This document shows, piece by piece, positions 28,959 through 36,537 of a stretch of 64,000 bases of DNA. A program made the position numbers and the translations under genes. Source of the DNA: Cellvibrionaceae bacterium (GTDB taxonomy: Bacteria > Pseudomonadota > Gammaproteobacteria > Pseudomonadales > Cellvibrionaceae); assembly GCA_024707385.1 (NCBI GenBank), contig JANPZW010000015.1:248001-312000 (forward strand), in the 5' to 3' direction. Under the pieces are notes generated by a model, which searched no databases, was not told the origin of the DNA, and saw only the letters and a list, made by a program, of their open reading frames with translations. Numbering within the stretch: the first letter of the stretch is position 1; each line of letters begins with the position of its first letter.

Positions 28959-29705
28959 TCAGGAATTCTGTTCGGGGCCGATGATGATTTCCTCCCAGTG
29001 TAAATGGGTAAGGCGCGTGATACTGCGAAAGAGGTAGTAAAGCGCAGCCATGAACACAATCATCGAAGGAATGGTGATGACCGGAAAACTCAGCGCTGTC
29101 ATGGTGCCAAGTTCCGAATTGTATTCCTCTGTGCCCGGCGGGCTGACCAGGACCATTTTGGCGAGTATGTAATTGAGAGCGGAGGACAGAAAAAAAGATG
29201 AGGCCAGCATATAGGTCGCGTAGGTCAGCGATTTTTCAAATACCTCGACATTGTTGTACTGCTCGAGTGCACGATGCACTTTGTCCACATGCATGACTTT
29301 GTCGTTGTAGAGAAATGTGCGCACCAGTGGGTAGGGCGTATAAACGGAGATCAAGGTGGCGAGACCGAGCAGGCCGGGAATGGTCGCTTCTTTGATCGCC
29401 ATATATTCCGGCGGCAGCTTTAACAGGCTGATACCGCCAGTGAGCATTACGCTGACCAAACCTATGGCAGAAAAAAGATTGATTTTGCGGGTGCGCCAAT
29501 AATCATAAACGCCATATCCCAAAGGAAATGCCAAAGCCACAATTAATCCCCATGTGGGTCCCAGGTAAGCTTCCTTGCTGCCTTTGGTCAATATCAGCGT
29601 GGGAATCACGATATTGAGCAGAATATTCACCAGCATATTTTCTTTCTGCGGTTGGTTGCGCGCTGGGGAATTGGTGGCGGTGCTGGGGGCTTGCTTGGGT
29701 TCCAT
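28959..29705 (-). CDS. VC0807-like multi-pass membrane protein
   Basis: A 248-residue integral membrane protein with five to six hydrophobic segments (for example NILLNIVIPTLILTKG, PTWGLIVALAFPLGYGVYDYW, LFSAIGLVSVMLTGGISLL, VITIPSMIVFMAALYYLF). It resembles the VC0807 family, which is of unknown function. It sits between yciI and the PHP phosphoesterase, where pseudomonads and relatives usually carry the septation protein YciB/IspZ. I do not see YciB sequence signatures, so I do not call it that. Confidence 0.65.
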   Translation of the reverse strand: MEPKQAPSTATNSPARNQPQKENMLVNILLNIVIPTLILTKGSKEAYLGPTWGLIVALAFPLGYGVYDYWRTRKINLFSAIGLVSVMLTGGISLLKLPPEYMAIKEATIPGLLGLATLISVYTPYPLVRTFLYNDKVMHVDKVHRALEQYNNVEVFEKSLTYATYMLASSFFLSSALNYILAKMVLVSPPGTEEYNSELGTMTALSFPVITIPSMIVFMAALYYLFRSITRLTHLHWEEIIIGPEQNS

Positions 29706-29829
29706 TGAGAATCTCGTCGGGGTGGGTCGGAATCTATCGCGGTGTCTATTTTGTCGCTGCACGCATTTTTTGCCGATTCTATGGCACAGGGGCTAGAATG
29801 GCCGACTCACCGGATCAGCAGAGGTTGCC

Positions 29830-30657
29830 TTGATATACGATTTGCACACTCATAGCAATGCCTCGGACGGTGTTTTGAGTCCCGCCGCCCTGGTGACGCG
29901 GGCGAGGCAGCGTGGTGTGACGCATCTGGCCCTGACAGACCACGATACCGTGAATGGGTTGCATAGCGCGCGTCAGCAGGCAGAGATAGAAGGCATAGCG
30001 CTGATAGAAGGCATAGAGTTTTCCTGCCTCTGGTCCAGTCGCAGCATCCACGTCGTCGGTCTGAATATCGACAGCGCCAGCGCACCTTTGCAGGAGGCGA
30101 TTTCCGCCCAGCAGGAAGCGCGTGATTCCCGCGCGGTGGAAATTGCCAAACGGCTGGAAAAAGCCGGCATTCCCGAGCCGCTGGAAGGCGCTCGACGCAT
30201 CGCCGGCGATGCTGTCTTGGGTCGGCCCCACTTTGCCCGCTATCTTGTAGAGATCGGTTTCGCCTCCAGCGTCAACGCCGCCTTCAAACAATACCTGGGC
30301 GCCGGCAAACCCGGCGACATCAAACACCGCTGGCCGGATATCCACAGCATGGCAGCTGCAATTCTCGCGGCCGGTGGCGTTCCGGTTCTGGCGCATCCGG
30401 CCAAATACGAACTGACACGCACCAAACTGCGCGAACTGGTGGCCACATTCAAGGATGCCGGTGGCCTCGCACTGGAGGTGATTTCGGGCCAGCAGGCGCC
30501 CAACGAAACTGACACCCTGGTGCAGATAACCAAGCAGTTCGAGTTGCACGCCTCCTGCGGTAGTGATTTTCATGCGCCCGACCAACCCTGGCAGGAGTTG
30601 GGTAGCTTCACGCCGCTGCCATCCGCCTGCAAGCCGGTCTGGCAGCTTTGGCATTAA
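29830..30657 (+). CDS. PHP-domain phosphoesterase (RNase AM / YciV-TrpH family)
   Basis: A 275-residue PHP metallo-phosphoesterase. Motifs are DLHTHSNASDGVLSP (motif I), ALTDHDTVNG (II), EFSCLWSSRSIHVVGLNID (III), PVLAHPAKYEL, and SCGSDFHAPDQPW near the C-terminus, a close match to E. coli YciV. E. coli RNase AM hydrolyses 3',5'-nucleotides and trims rRNA 5' ends. The start is a TTG with AGAGG five bases upstream; no ATG is available in frame. It heads the conserved yciV-yciO-scpA-scpB-rluB series. Confidence 0.92.
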   Translation: MIYDLHTHSNASDGVLSPAALVTRARQRGVTHLALTDHDTVNGLHSARQQAEIEGIALIEGIEFSCLWSSRSIHVVGLNIDSASAPLQEAISAQQEARDSRAVEIAKRLEKAGIPEPLEGARRIAGDAVLGRPHFARYLVEIGFASSVNAAFKQYLGAGKPGDIKHRWPDIHSMAAAILAAGGVPVLAHPAKYELTRTKLRELVATFKDAGGLALEVISGQQAPNETDTLVQITKQFELHASCGSDFHAPDQPWQELGSFTPLPSACKPVWQLWH

Positions 30658-30706
30658 AAGCTGTGCACATTAAGAGCCGCGTGATTAAGAACAGTGGCAT
30701 TAGCCA
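30652..30706. repeat. 15-16 bp ATTAA-anchored degenerate repeat before yciO
   Basis: The core ATTAA (last copy ATTAG) recurs at 30653, 30669, 30684 and 30699, spaced 16, 15 and 15 bases. Units include GCATTAAAAGCTGTG, CATTAAGAGCCGCGTG and ATTAAGAACAGTGGC. The first copy overlaps the PHP gene stop. Confidence 0.55.
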
Positions 30707-30795
30707 GCCGAGATGAACCTCACGACACGAACATAAACAACCCAATGCATTAACCATGGCTTTTCGAGGCCAAAGGCTTTGAATAAGGACTTTGT

Positions 30796-31416
30796 GTGGC
30801 GCAATTTTTTTCCATTCACCCCGATAACCCGCAACAACGCCTGATCGATCAAGCAGTGGATATACTGCGGCGCGGCGGGCTGATCGTTTACCCCACCGAT
30901 TCTGCTTATGCCCTGGGTTGCCACATCGGCGACAAAATGGCGCTCGACCGCATTCGCGCGTTGCGCCAATTGGATAAACACCACAATTTCACCCTCGTAT
31001 GTCGCGATCTGTCCGAACTCGCCACCTACGCCCGGGTGACCAATGCGGACTTTCGTCTGCTCAAAGCCCATACCCCGGGCCCCTATACCTTTATTCTCAA
31101 TGCCACATCGGAAGTGCCGCGCCGGCTGATGCACCCCAAGCGCAAAACCATCGGTATGCGGGTGCCGAATAATCCCATCGCCCTCGCTTTGTTGGAGCGC
31201 CTCGGCGAGCCGCTGATGACCAGTTCACTTATCCTGCCGGGCGATTCTCTGCCGCTGACCGATCCCTACGATATCCGCGATCTGCTGGAGCATCAGGTGG
31301 AACTGGTGATCGATGGCGGCTTCTGCGGTCTTGAGCCCACCACCGTGGTAGACCTCACCGAGGAGGTGCCGCGGGTGACGCGGGTGGGCTGTGGGCCGGT
31401 GAGCGAATTTCAATAG
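30796..31416 (+). CDS. yciO: YciO, Sua5/YrdC-like protein
   Basis: A 206-residue protein, the same length as E. coli YciO, with the Sua5/YrdC/YwlC nucleotide-binding fold: GGLIVYPTDSAYALGC, KHHNFTLVCRDLSELA, KAHTPGPYTFIL, KTIGMRVPNNPIALALL and PTTVVDLT. Sua5 itself makes threonylcarbamoyl-AMP for tRNA t6A, but YciO is a paralogue whose in vivo role is unsettled. The GTG start has AAGGAC five bases upstream. Confidence 0.92.
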   Translation: MAQFFSIHPDNPQQRLIDQAVDILRRGGLIVYPTDSAYALGCHIGDKMALDRIRALRQLDKHHNFTLVCRDLSELATYARVTNADFRLLKAHTPGPYTFILNATSEVPRRLMHPKRKTIGMRVPNNPIALALLERLGEPLMTSSLILPGDSLPLTDPYDIRDLLEHQVELVIDGGFCGLEPTTVVDLTEEVPRVTRVGCGPVSEFQ

Positions 31417-31484
31417 CCGCAACAAAATCGAAGCCGCTATAATGCGCGGTCTTTTTGGCCGCTCGCTCTTCTGGACTGGAGGAC

Positions 31485-32504
31485 ATGGCTGCCACTCTGT
31501 CCACCTGTCGCGTCGTCGAGGAGATTCTCAATTTGTCTGGTGTTGCTGAGCCAAATACCGCTGCTGGAACGCCAGATGAGCTTTCACCTGCATCAGAGGA
31601 GCTTGCACCTGTAACAGAGGAGCTCTCGCCTGAGGGCGCCGCGCCCGCGCAGTCGGAGATGCCATTTGCCATCGTCTATGGCAAGGCATTCACCGAAATC
31701 CCCAAAGATCTCTATATTCCACCTGACGCACTCGAGGTCATTCTCGAAGCTTTTGAAGGTCCGCTCGATCTGCTGCTCTACCTGATCCGCCGCCAAAACA
31801 TCGATATTTTGGAAATCGATGTGTCGGAAATTACGGTGCAGTACGTCGCCTATGTGGAAATGATGGACGCAATGCAATTCGAGCTGGCGGCGGAATATCT
31901 GGTGATGGCGGCCATGCTTGCGGAGATCAAGTCGCGCATGCTGTTGCCGCGCAGCGCCAGCGAAGTCGAGGAGGACGAAGAGGATCCGCGCGCGGCGCTG
32001 ATTCGACGCCTGCAGGAGTACGAGCGCTTCAAGCAGGCGGCAGAGGATGTGGATGAGCTACCGCGCCAGAACCGCGATTTTTACGTGGCCAAGGCGCAGG
32101 CGCCGGACCGCAATCTAACTCGCCCCAATCCCGAGGTGGATCTGCGCGAACTCTTGCTGGCCCTCGCGGAAGTATTGCGGCGCGCCGACATGTTCATCAG
32201 CCACCATGTGGAAAAAGAGCGTCTGTCGACCCGCGAGCGGATGGGGCAGGTACTCGACCGGTTACGCGGGCGCCAGTTTGTCCCCTTCGTCAGCCTTTTT
32301 ACGGTGAGTGAGGGCAGGCTGGGGGTGGTGGTGACTTTTCTGGCGGTGCTGGAGCTGATCAAGGAATCTCTGGTGGAGATCGTCCAGTCCGAAGAATTCG
32401 GTCCGATCCACGTGAAAGCCAGAATTCAAAGTGAAACAAGTGCGGAATCCGCGCCACCGGCGGATGCCGATGAAGCTGAAGAGCAAGATATAGAGCAACC
32501 ATGA
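31485..32504 (+). CDS. scpA: segregation and condensation protein A
   Basis: Kleisin subunit of the Smc-ScpAB condensin, acting on chromosome organisation. Kleisin N-terminal signature FEGPLDLLLYLIRRQNIDILEIDVSEI, then LVMAAMLAEIKSRMLLP, and a C-terminal winged helix (FLAVLELIKESLVEIVQ). The ~65 residues before the core are not conserved and include three 7-residue units (see repeat). ATG 31485 has GGAGG only two bases upstream, so initiation at MPFAIVYGK is conceivable. Its stop overlaps scpB. No smc gene is in view. Confidence 0.93.
   Translation: MAATLSTCRVVEEILNLSGVAEPNTAAGTPDELSPASEELAPVTEELSPEGAAPAQSEMPFAIVYGKAFTEIPKDLYIPPDALEVILEAFEGPLDLLLYLIRRQNIDILEIDVSEITVQYVAYVEMMDAMQFELAAEYLVMAAMLAEIKSRMLLPRSASEVEEDEEDPRAALIRRLQEYERFKQAAEDVDELPRQNRDFYVAKAQAPDRNLTRPNPEVDLRELLLALAEVLRRADMFISHHVEKERLSTRERMGQVLDRLRGRQFVPFVSLFTVSEGRLGVVVTFLAVLELIKESLVEIVQSEEFGPIHVKARIQSETSAESAPPADADEAEEQDIEQP
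31575..31637 (+). repeat. three 21-bp in-frame repeats in scpA
   Basis: Three consecutive 21-base units encode DELSPAS, EELAPVT and EELSPEG in the acidic N-terminal extension, ahead of the conserved kleisin core. Confidence 0.75.
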
Positions 32505-33346
32505 GTTACGACCCCCAACTGTTGCAACGGATCGTCGAAGGCGCGCTGCTGGCCGCGGGTGAGGCCTTGAGTCTCGACCGCATCATGAGTCTGTTTGATG
32601 AGGCCGAGCGGCCGGAGAAGCAGGAAATTCTGGACGCGCTCGCCGCCCTGCGCGACGCCTGCGCGGCGCGCGGTTTCGAGCTGGCGGAAGTCGCCAGCGG
32701 TTGGCGCTTCCAGGTAGCGACGGATCTCGCCCCCTGGGTCAATCGCCTGTGGGAGGAAAAACCGCAGAAATATTCCCGCGCCCTGCTCGAAACGTTGGCG
32801 CTGATTGCCTACCGGCAGCCGATTACCCGCAGCGACATTGAAGAAGTGCGCGGCGTTGCGGTCAGCTCCCATATCATCAAAACCCTCGCGGAGCGCGAGT
32901 GGATCAAAGTGGTCGGTCATAGGGACGTGCCGGGTCGCCCCTCGCTCTACGCCACCACGCGCCAGTTTCTCGACTATTTCGGCCTCAAGAGCCTGGAAGA
33001 ACTGCCCACCTTGGGTGAACTGAAGGACATCGACAGTCTCAACCAGGCGCTGGAACTGGGCGACGAAGAACTGATCGAGGAGCGCGAACAGATCGCCGCA
33101 GCCAAAGATGCGGATGAACCCACAACGGAATCCCTGTTCGATCAACTGGACAATGAGACTCCGCAAACCGACGGCCAGCCGGAGACTGACGACACTATTT
33201 CCCAGGCTGACGCTATTTCCTCAACTGACGCTATTCCCTCAGCTGACGATAACCCCTCAACTGACGGCCCCACAGAGGTCGACAGCCACACTGACGATTC
33301 CGATTCCGCCTTTGAACAGGCCGAATCCGACAAAAGCATCGATTGA
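32501..33346 (+). CDS. scpB: segregation and condensation protein B
   Basis: ScpA partner in the condensin complex. Tandem winged-helix domains occupy about residues 1-185 (IVEGALLAAGEALSLDRI, LLETLALIAYRQPITRSDIEEVRGV, GRPSLYATTRQFLDYFGLKSLEELP). The last ~90 residues are acidic and low complexity, with 6-residue repeats (ADAISS, TDAIPS, ADDNPS). The total of 281 residues exceeds compact ScpB proteins because of this tail. ATGA overlap with scpA and near-overlap with rluB indicate coupling. Confidence 0.94.
   Translation: MSYDPQLLQRIVEGALLAAGEALSLDRIMSLFDEAERPEKQEILDALAALRDACAARGFELAEVASGWRFQVATDLAPWVNRLWEEKPQKYSRALLETLALIAYRQPITRSDIEEVRGVAVSSHIIKTLAEREWIKVVGHRDVPGRPSLYATTRQFLDYFGLKSLEELPTLGELKDIDSLNQALELGDEELIEEREQIAAAKDADEPTTESLFDQLDNETPQTDGQPETDDTISQADAISSTDAIPSADDNPSTDGPTEVDSHTDDSDSAFEQAESDKSID
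33206..33271 (+). repeat. 18-bp in-frame repeats in the scpB tail
   Basis: Three full copies and one partial copy of an 18-base unit: GCTGACGCTATTTCCTCA, ACTGACGCTATTCCCTCA, GCTGACGATAACCCCTCA, then ACTGACGGC. A fainter copy precedes them. The period keeps the reading frame. Confidence 0.85.
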
Positions 33347-33348
33347 AT

Positions 33349-34254
33349 ATGACTGACGAAAAATTACAGAAAGTCCTCGCCGCCGCAGGACTGGGTTCGC
33401 GCCGTGAAGTGGAGCGCGCTATAGAAGCGGGCGAGGTGATGGTCAACGGCCGGCCGGCTCATTTGGGTGAGCGGGTTAAGGTTGGCGACAAGGTGATCTG
33501 GCGCGGTGAAAGCCTCGTGGTGCCGGAGTCGGCGCGCGCCGAGATCCGGGTGCTGCTGTACAACAAGCCGGAAGGGGAGATCTGCAGCCGCAACGATCCC
33601 GAAGGCCGCCCAAGTGTTTTCGACGCTCTGCCGCACCTGAAGAACGGCCGCTGGGTGTCGGTCGGCCGGCTTGATTTCAATACCAGCGGCTTGCTCCTGT
33701 TCACCAATGACGGCGAACTCGCCAACAAGCTGATGCACCCGTCCAGCGGCATTGACCGTGAGTACATGGTGCGCGTGCAGGGCGAGGTTGAGGATGATGT
33801 GCTCAAGCGTTTGGGGGAAGGGGTTCTGCTCGACGATGGTCTCGCCCGCTTCAGTGCCGTCAAACGCGGCGGTACCGGCGGTGGCACCAACGGCTGGTAT
33901 CACTGCGTGATCATGGAAGGGCGCAACCGCGAAGTGCGCAGATTGTGGGAATCCCAGGAATTGCGCGTGAGTCGTCTCAAACGGGTGCGCTATGGACCCA
34001 TCTTGATTCCACCTTTCGTGAAGCCGGGCCAATGGTTGGAGCTGGGTGATCGGGAAATTAGTGAGTTGTTTCGCCGCGCAGGTCTGGAAGCTCCACCGAA
34101 GCGACGGTTCCGCCCGGAAGAAGCCAGTGCCGCAGAGCGTCGTGTGAAGAAAATGCGCGCCGCCTCTGGGCGTCAGGGTCGCACCGGCGGTGGACCGCCG
34201 AAAGGGCGTAAAAGTGGGCCTAGTCCGGACAGAACAGGCCCGAAAACGAAATAG
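33349..34254 (+). CDS. rluB: 23S rRNA pseudouridine synthase, RluB
   Basis: Makes pseudouridine at the 2605-region of 23S rRNA. An S4 RNA-binding domain spans residues 1-60 (KLQKVLAAAGLGSRREVERAIEAGEVMVNG). The RsuA-type catalytic domain has VGRLDFNTSGLLLFTNDG with the catalytic Asp, and EGRNREVRRLWES. A basic tail of about 50 residues (RRVKKMRAASGRQ, PPKGRKSG) is common in RluB. ATG 33349 follows the scpB stop by two bases. It converges on the diguanylate cyclase with no spacer. Confidence 0.94.
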   Translation: MTDEKLQKVLAAAGLGSRREVERAIEAGEVMVNGRPAHLGERVKVGDKVIWRGESLVVPESARAEIRVLLYNKPEGEICSRNDPEGRPSVFDALPHLKNGRWVSVGRLDFNTSGLLLFTNDGELANKLMHPSSGIDREYMVRVQGEVEDDVLKRLGEGVLLDDGLARFSAVKRGGTGGGTNGWYHCVIMEGRNREVRRLWESQELRVSRLKRVRYGPILIPPFVKPGQWLELGDREISELFRRAGLEAPPKRRFRPEEASAAERRVKKMRAASGRQGRTGGGPPKGRKSGPSPDRTGPKTK

Positions 34255-35162
34255 TTAAACAGGCTCGACCAAGGGCTGATTGACCACGCGGTTGCGGCCC
34301 TGTTTTTTGCTTCATAGAGCGCGCTGTCGCCGCGCTTGAAAAGGGTGTCCCGCGAGTCGTTCTCCACACTGCTCGCCACGCCGATGCTGATAGTGGCCTG
34401 CACGGCTCCACTGTCGGTCGCCATCTCCTGATTTTCCAATTGGCTGCGGATCCGCTCGGCGACGGCGAGCGCTTCGCTGTTGCCGGTGTTGCTCAGCACC
34501 ACGACAAGCTCTTCGCCGCCATACCTAAAGACCTGATCGGTTTCTCGCAAGGCGGACTGGATTGTTTTCGCCACGTTTTGCAGCAGTTGATCTCCAGTGG
34601 CATGCCCAAGTCGGTCGTTGATCTGTTTGAAGCTGTCCATATCCCCCACCAGCAGGGACAGCGGTCGTTGGCTGCGTTGGCTGAGCTTCAACTCCCGCTG
34701 CAGCGTCAGTTCCAGAGCCGCTCGATTGCCGATGCCGGTGAGGCTGTCGCGCAAGGAATTTTCCAGTGCGTCCCGGTACAACAGGGAATTGCGCAGCGGC
34801 TGCAGCAACAGGCCGAGCAATCCTTCCAGAGTGCCCAGCTCCTGCTCGCTGAAGCGGGCGCCGCGGAAAAACGTCATCTCTCCCACAGCAAAATTGCCAT
34901 TGTGCAAGTTGTAGTTGGCTTTATGAGCCCGGTGGGTTCCCAGCGCAAGACGTATATCTCGGGACGGCAGTCGGTATTCCATGCCGGAGCAGCGGATGAT
35001 CTTCTGCAGCATCTGGTAAAAGGTTGCCAGCGTCTCGTGTAAGTCGAGAGAGGTCTGCAGGGTATTGCTGAAATGGAAACGTATTTCGCCCAGATTTTCC
35101 AAAATGCCGGGGGAGGTACCGGTGGCGGAGAGCGTTTCGGAATTGGCCAGGGTGTGGGTCAT
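34255..35162 (-). CDS. GGDEF diguanylate cyclase, C-terminal frameshift
   Basis: Makes cyclic di-GMP. An N-terminal region of about 130 residues without recognised motifs (it could be GAF-like) precedes a GGDEF domain: DSLTGIGNRAALE, DMDSFKQINDRLGHATGDQLL, and active site YGGEE with IGVASS later. No RxxD inhibitory site stands out before the GGEE. The frame breaks at the T6 run 34303-34308 (A6 on the coding strand). A seventh A gives YEAKKQGRNRVVNQPLVEPV with a stop at 34255, the expected GGDEF ending. Without repair the frame runs into rluB. Repaired length is 302 residues. Confidence 0.9.
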
Positions 35163-35443
35163 AAAAAGGGTGTCTCGTTGTCGCCCGACTGGGTGGAAGT
35201 TGTGTGACCATTAGGTAGCCAAAGCCGTGCCATTGGGAAAAAATCATTTAAATTCAGTTGGATGCGTTATCTTTGTCATGCAAATTTACGCGCCTTCGAC
35301 GATTTATTGGCGCCAAAAGACAAGCCCGCCGGCAATTCCTTGCCGCTGCCATGTTTCGCCGCCAGGCCTCTGGCGCTGTTGTACAAGTACGGCAATGTTG
35401 CGAAAATGCCGCGCGTTTTCGTCCGGTACATTCAGGAGTATCT

Positions 35444-35986
35444 GTGGCACAAATCGGTCTTTTTTTTGGCAGTGACGAGGGCAACACCGAGTCGGTGGCC
35501 TATCGCATCCAGCAGCGACTGGGAACAGATGTGGTGGATGTGTTTGATATCGCGGATGTGACCCAGCTGGAGTTCGCGGAGTACGACCAGATCATCCTCG
35601 GCATATCGACCTGGGACTTCGGCCAGATTCAATCCGACTGGGAGGAATTCTGGGGCGATATAGAACAGGTGTCCTTCGCCGGCAAAACCGTGGCGCTCTA
35701 CGGTCTGGGCGACCAGTTCGGCTACGGGGATTTTTTCCTCGACGCCATGGGGATGCTGCACGATGTCATAGTGGGCAATGGCGCGCAGATCGTGGGTCAC
35801 TGGCCGACCGAGGGTTACGATTTCGATGCCTCCAAGGCGCAGATTCCGGGCGAGGATCTGTTTGTCGGTCTGGCCCTGGATGAGGATCAGCAACCCGAGC
35901 TGACCAAGGCGCGTCTGGATGAGTGGTGTGCCGGCATCCATCGGGCGTTTGCCCTTTCGAGTCCGCTGCATCTGGTCGACGATTAA
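35444..35986 (+). CDS. long-chain flavodoxin
   Basis: A 180-residue FMN electron carrier of the FldA/FldB type. The N-terminal phosphate loop is FFGSDEGNTES, where the usual SDTGNT carries Glu in place of the first Thr. ILGISTWDFGQIQSDWEEF is the tryptophan loop and VALYGLGDQFGYGDFFLDAMG the tyrosine loop. GTG 35444 is the start because AGGAG lies five bases upstream and residues before it are unrelated to flavodoxins. The ~280 bases upstream hold no other supported gene. dgkA starts four bases after the stop. Confidence 0.92.
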   Translation: MAQIGLFFGSDEGNTESVAYRIQQRLGTDVVDVFDIADVTQLEFAEYDQIILGISTWDFGQIQSDWEEFWGDIEQVSFAGKTVALYGLGDQFGYGDFFLDAMGMLHDVIVGNGAQIVGHWPTEGYDFDASKAQIPGEDLFVGLALDEDQQPELTKARLDEWCAGIHRAFALSSPLHLVDD

Positions 35987-35989
35987 TCC

Positions 35990-36362
35990 ATGAATCCCAA
36001 TAACCCCGCCACTGGTTTCCAGCGTATCGTCAAGGCAACGGGTTATTCTCTCAAAGGCCTGTCCTACGCTTTTTCTCCATGAAGCCGCATTTCGCCAGGA
36101 GGCGGTGGCGGCTCTGGTGTTGATTCCTCTGGCCCTGTGGCTGGAAGTCAGTGCGGTAGAGCGGATTCTGCTGGTGATGGCGGTGCTGCTGGTGCTGGTG
36201 GTGGAGTTGCTCAATACCGGCATAGAAGCCGTGGTAGACCGCGTTGGAGTGGAGTATCACCTGTTGGCGGGAGTTGCAAAGGATATGGGCTCTGCCGCCG
36301 TGTTTCTCAGTTTGCTTTTCTGTGTTTTCACCTGGGTCACAATTCTGGTGACACTGGGCTGA
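35990..36362 (+). CDS. dgkA: diacylglycerol kinase, frameshifted
   Basis: Phosphorylates diacylglycerol in the inner membrane. The first 27 codons (NPATGFQRIVKATGYSLKGL) match the DgkA amphipathic N-terminus. The rest continues in another frame after the T5 run 36070-36074; removing one T gives SYAFLHEAAFRQEAVAALVL. The active-site helix ELLNTGIEAVVDRVGVEYHLLAGVAKDMGSAAV is intact and three membrane helices are evident. Repaired length is 123 residues, as in E. coli. Confidence 0.93.
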
Positions 36363-36537
36363 CCGCTTTCCGCGAGAGATCTGTTCCATTGGCTATTCTT
36401 GTCTGAGCGGGTTGTTTTTGTTGGGCTAATGCCGCCTCCGCGCGAACGCCTCAGGGCGTGCTCATGCTATGCTCCCGCGTTATCTGCGCGGCCAGAGCAT
36501 GGCGGACTTCCTCAAATAATCATAAAAGGAGCGGATT

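Noticed and set aside
34173..34254. C-terminal extension of the diguanylate cyclase overlapping rluB
   Set aside because: Produced by the A6/A7 indel at 34303-34308; the repaired frame stops at 34255 with a normal GGDEF end.
35258..35443. N-terminal extension of the flavodoxin
   Set aside because: These codons are basic and unrelated to flavodoxins, and AGGAG places initiation at GTG 35444.
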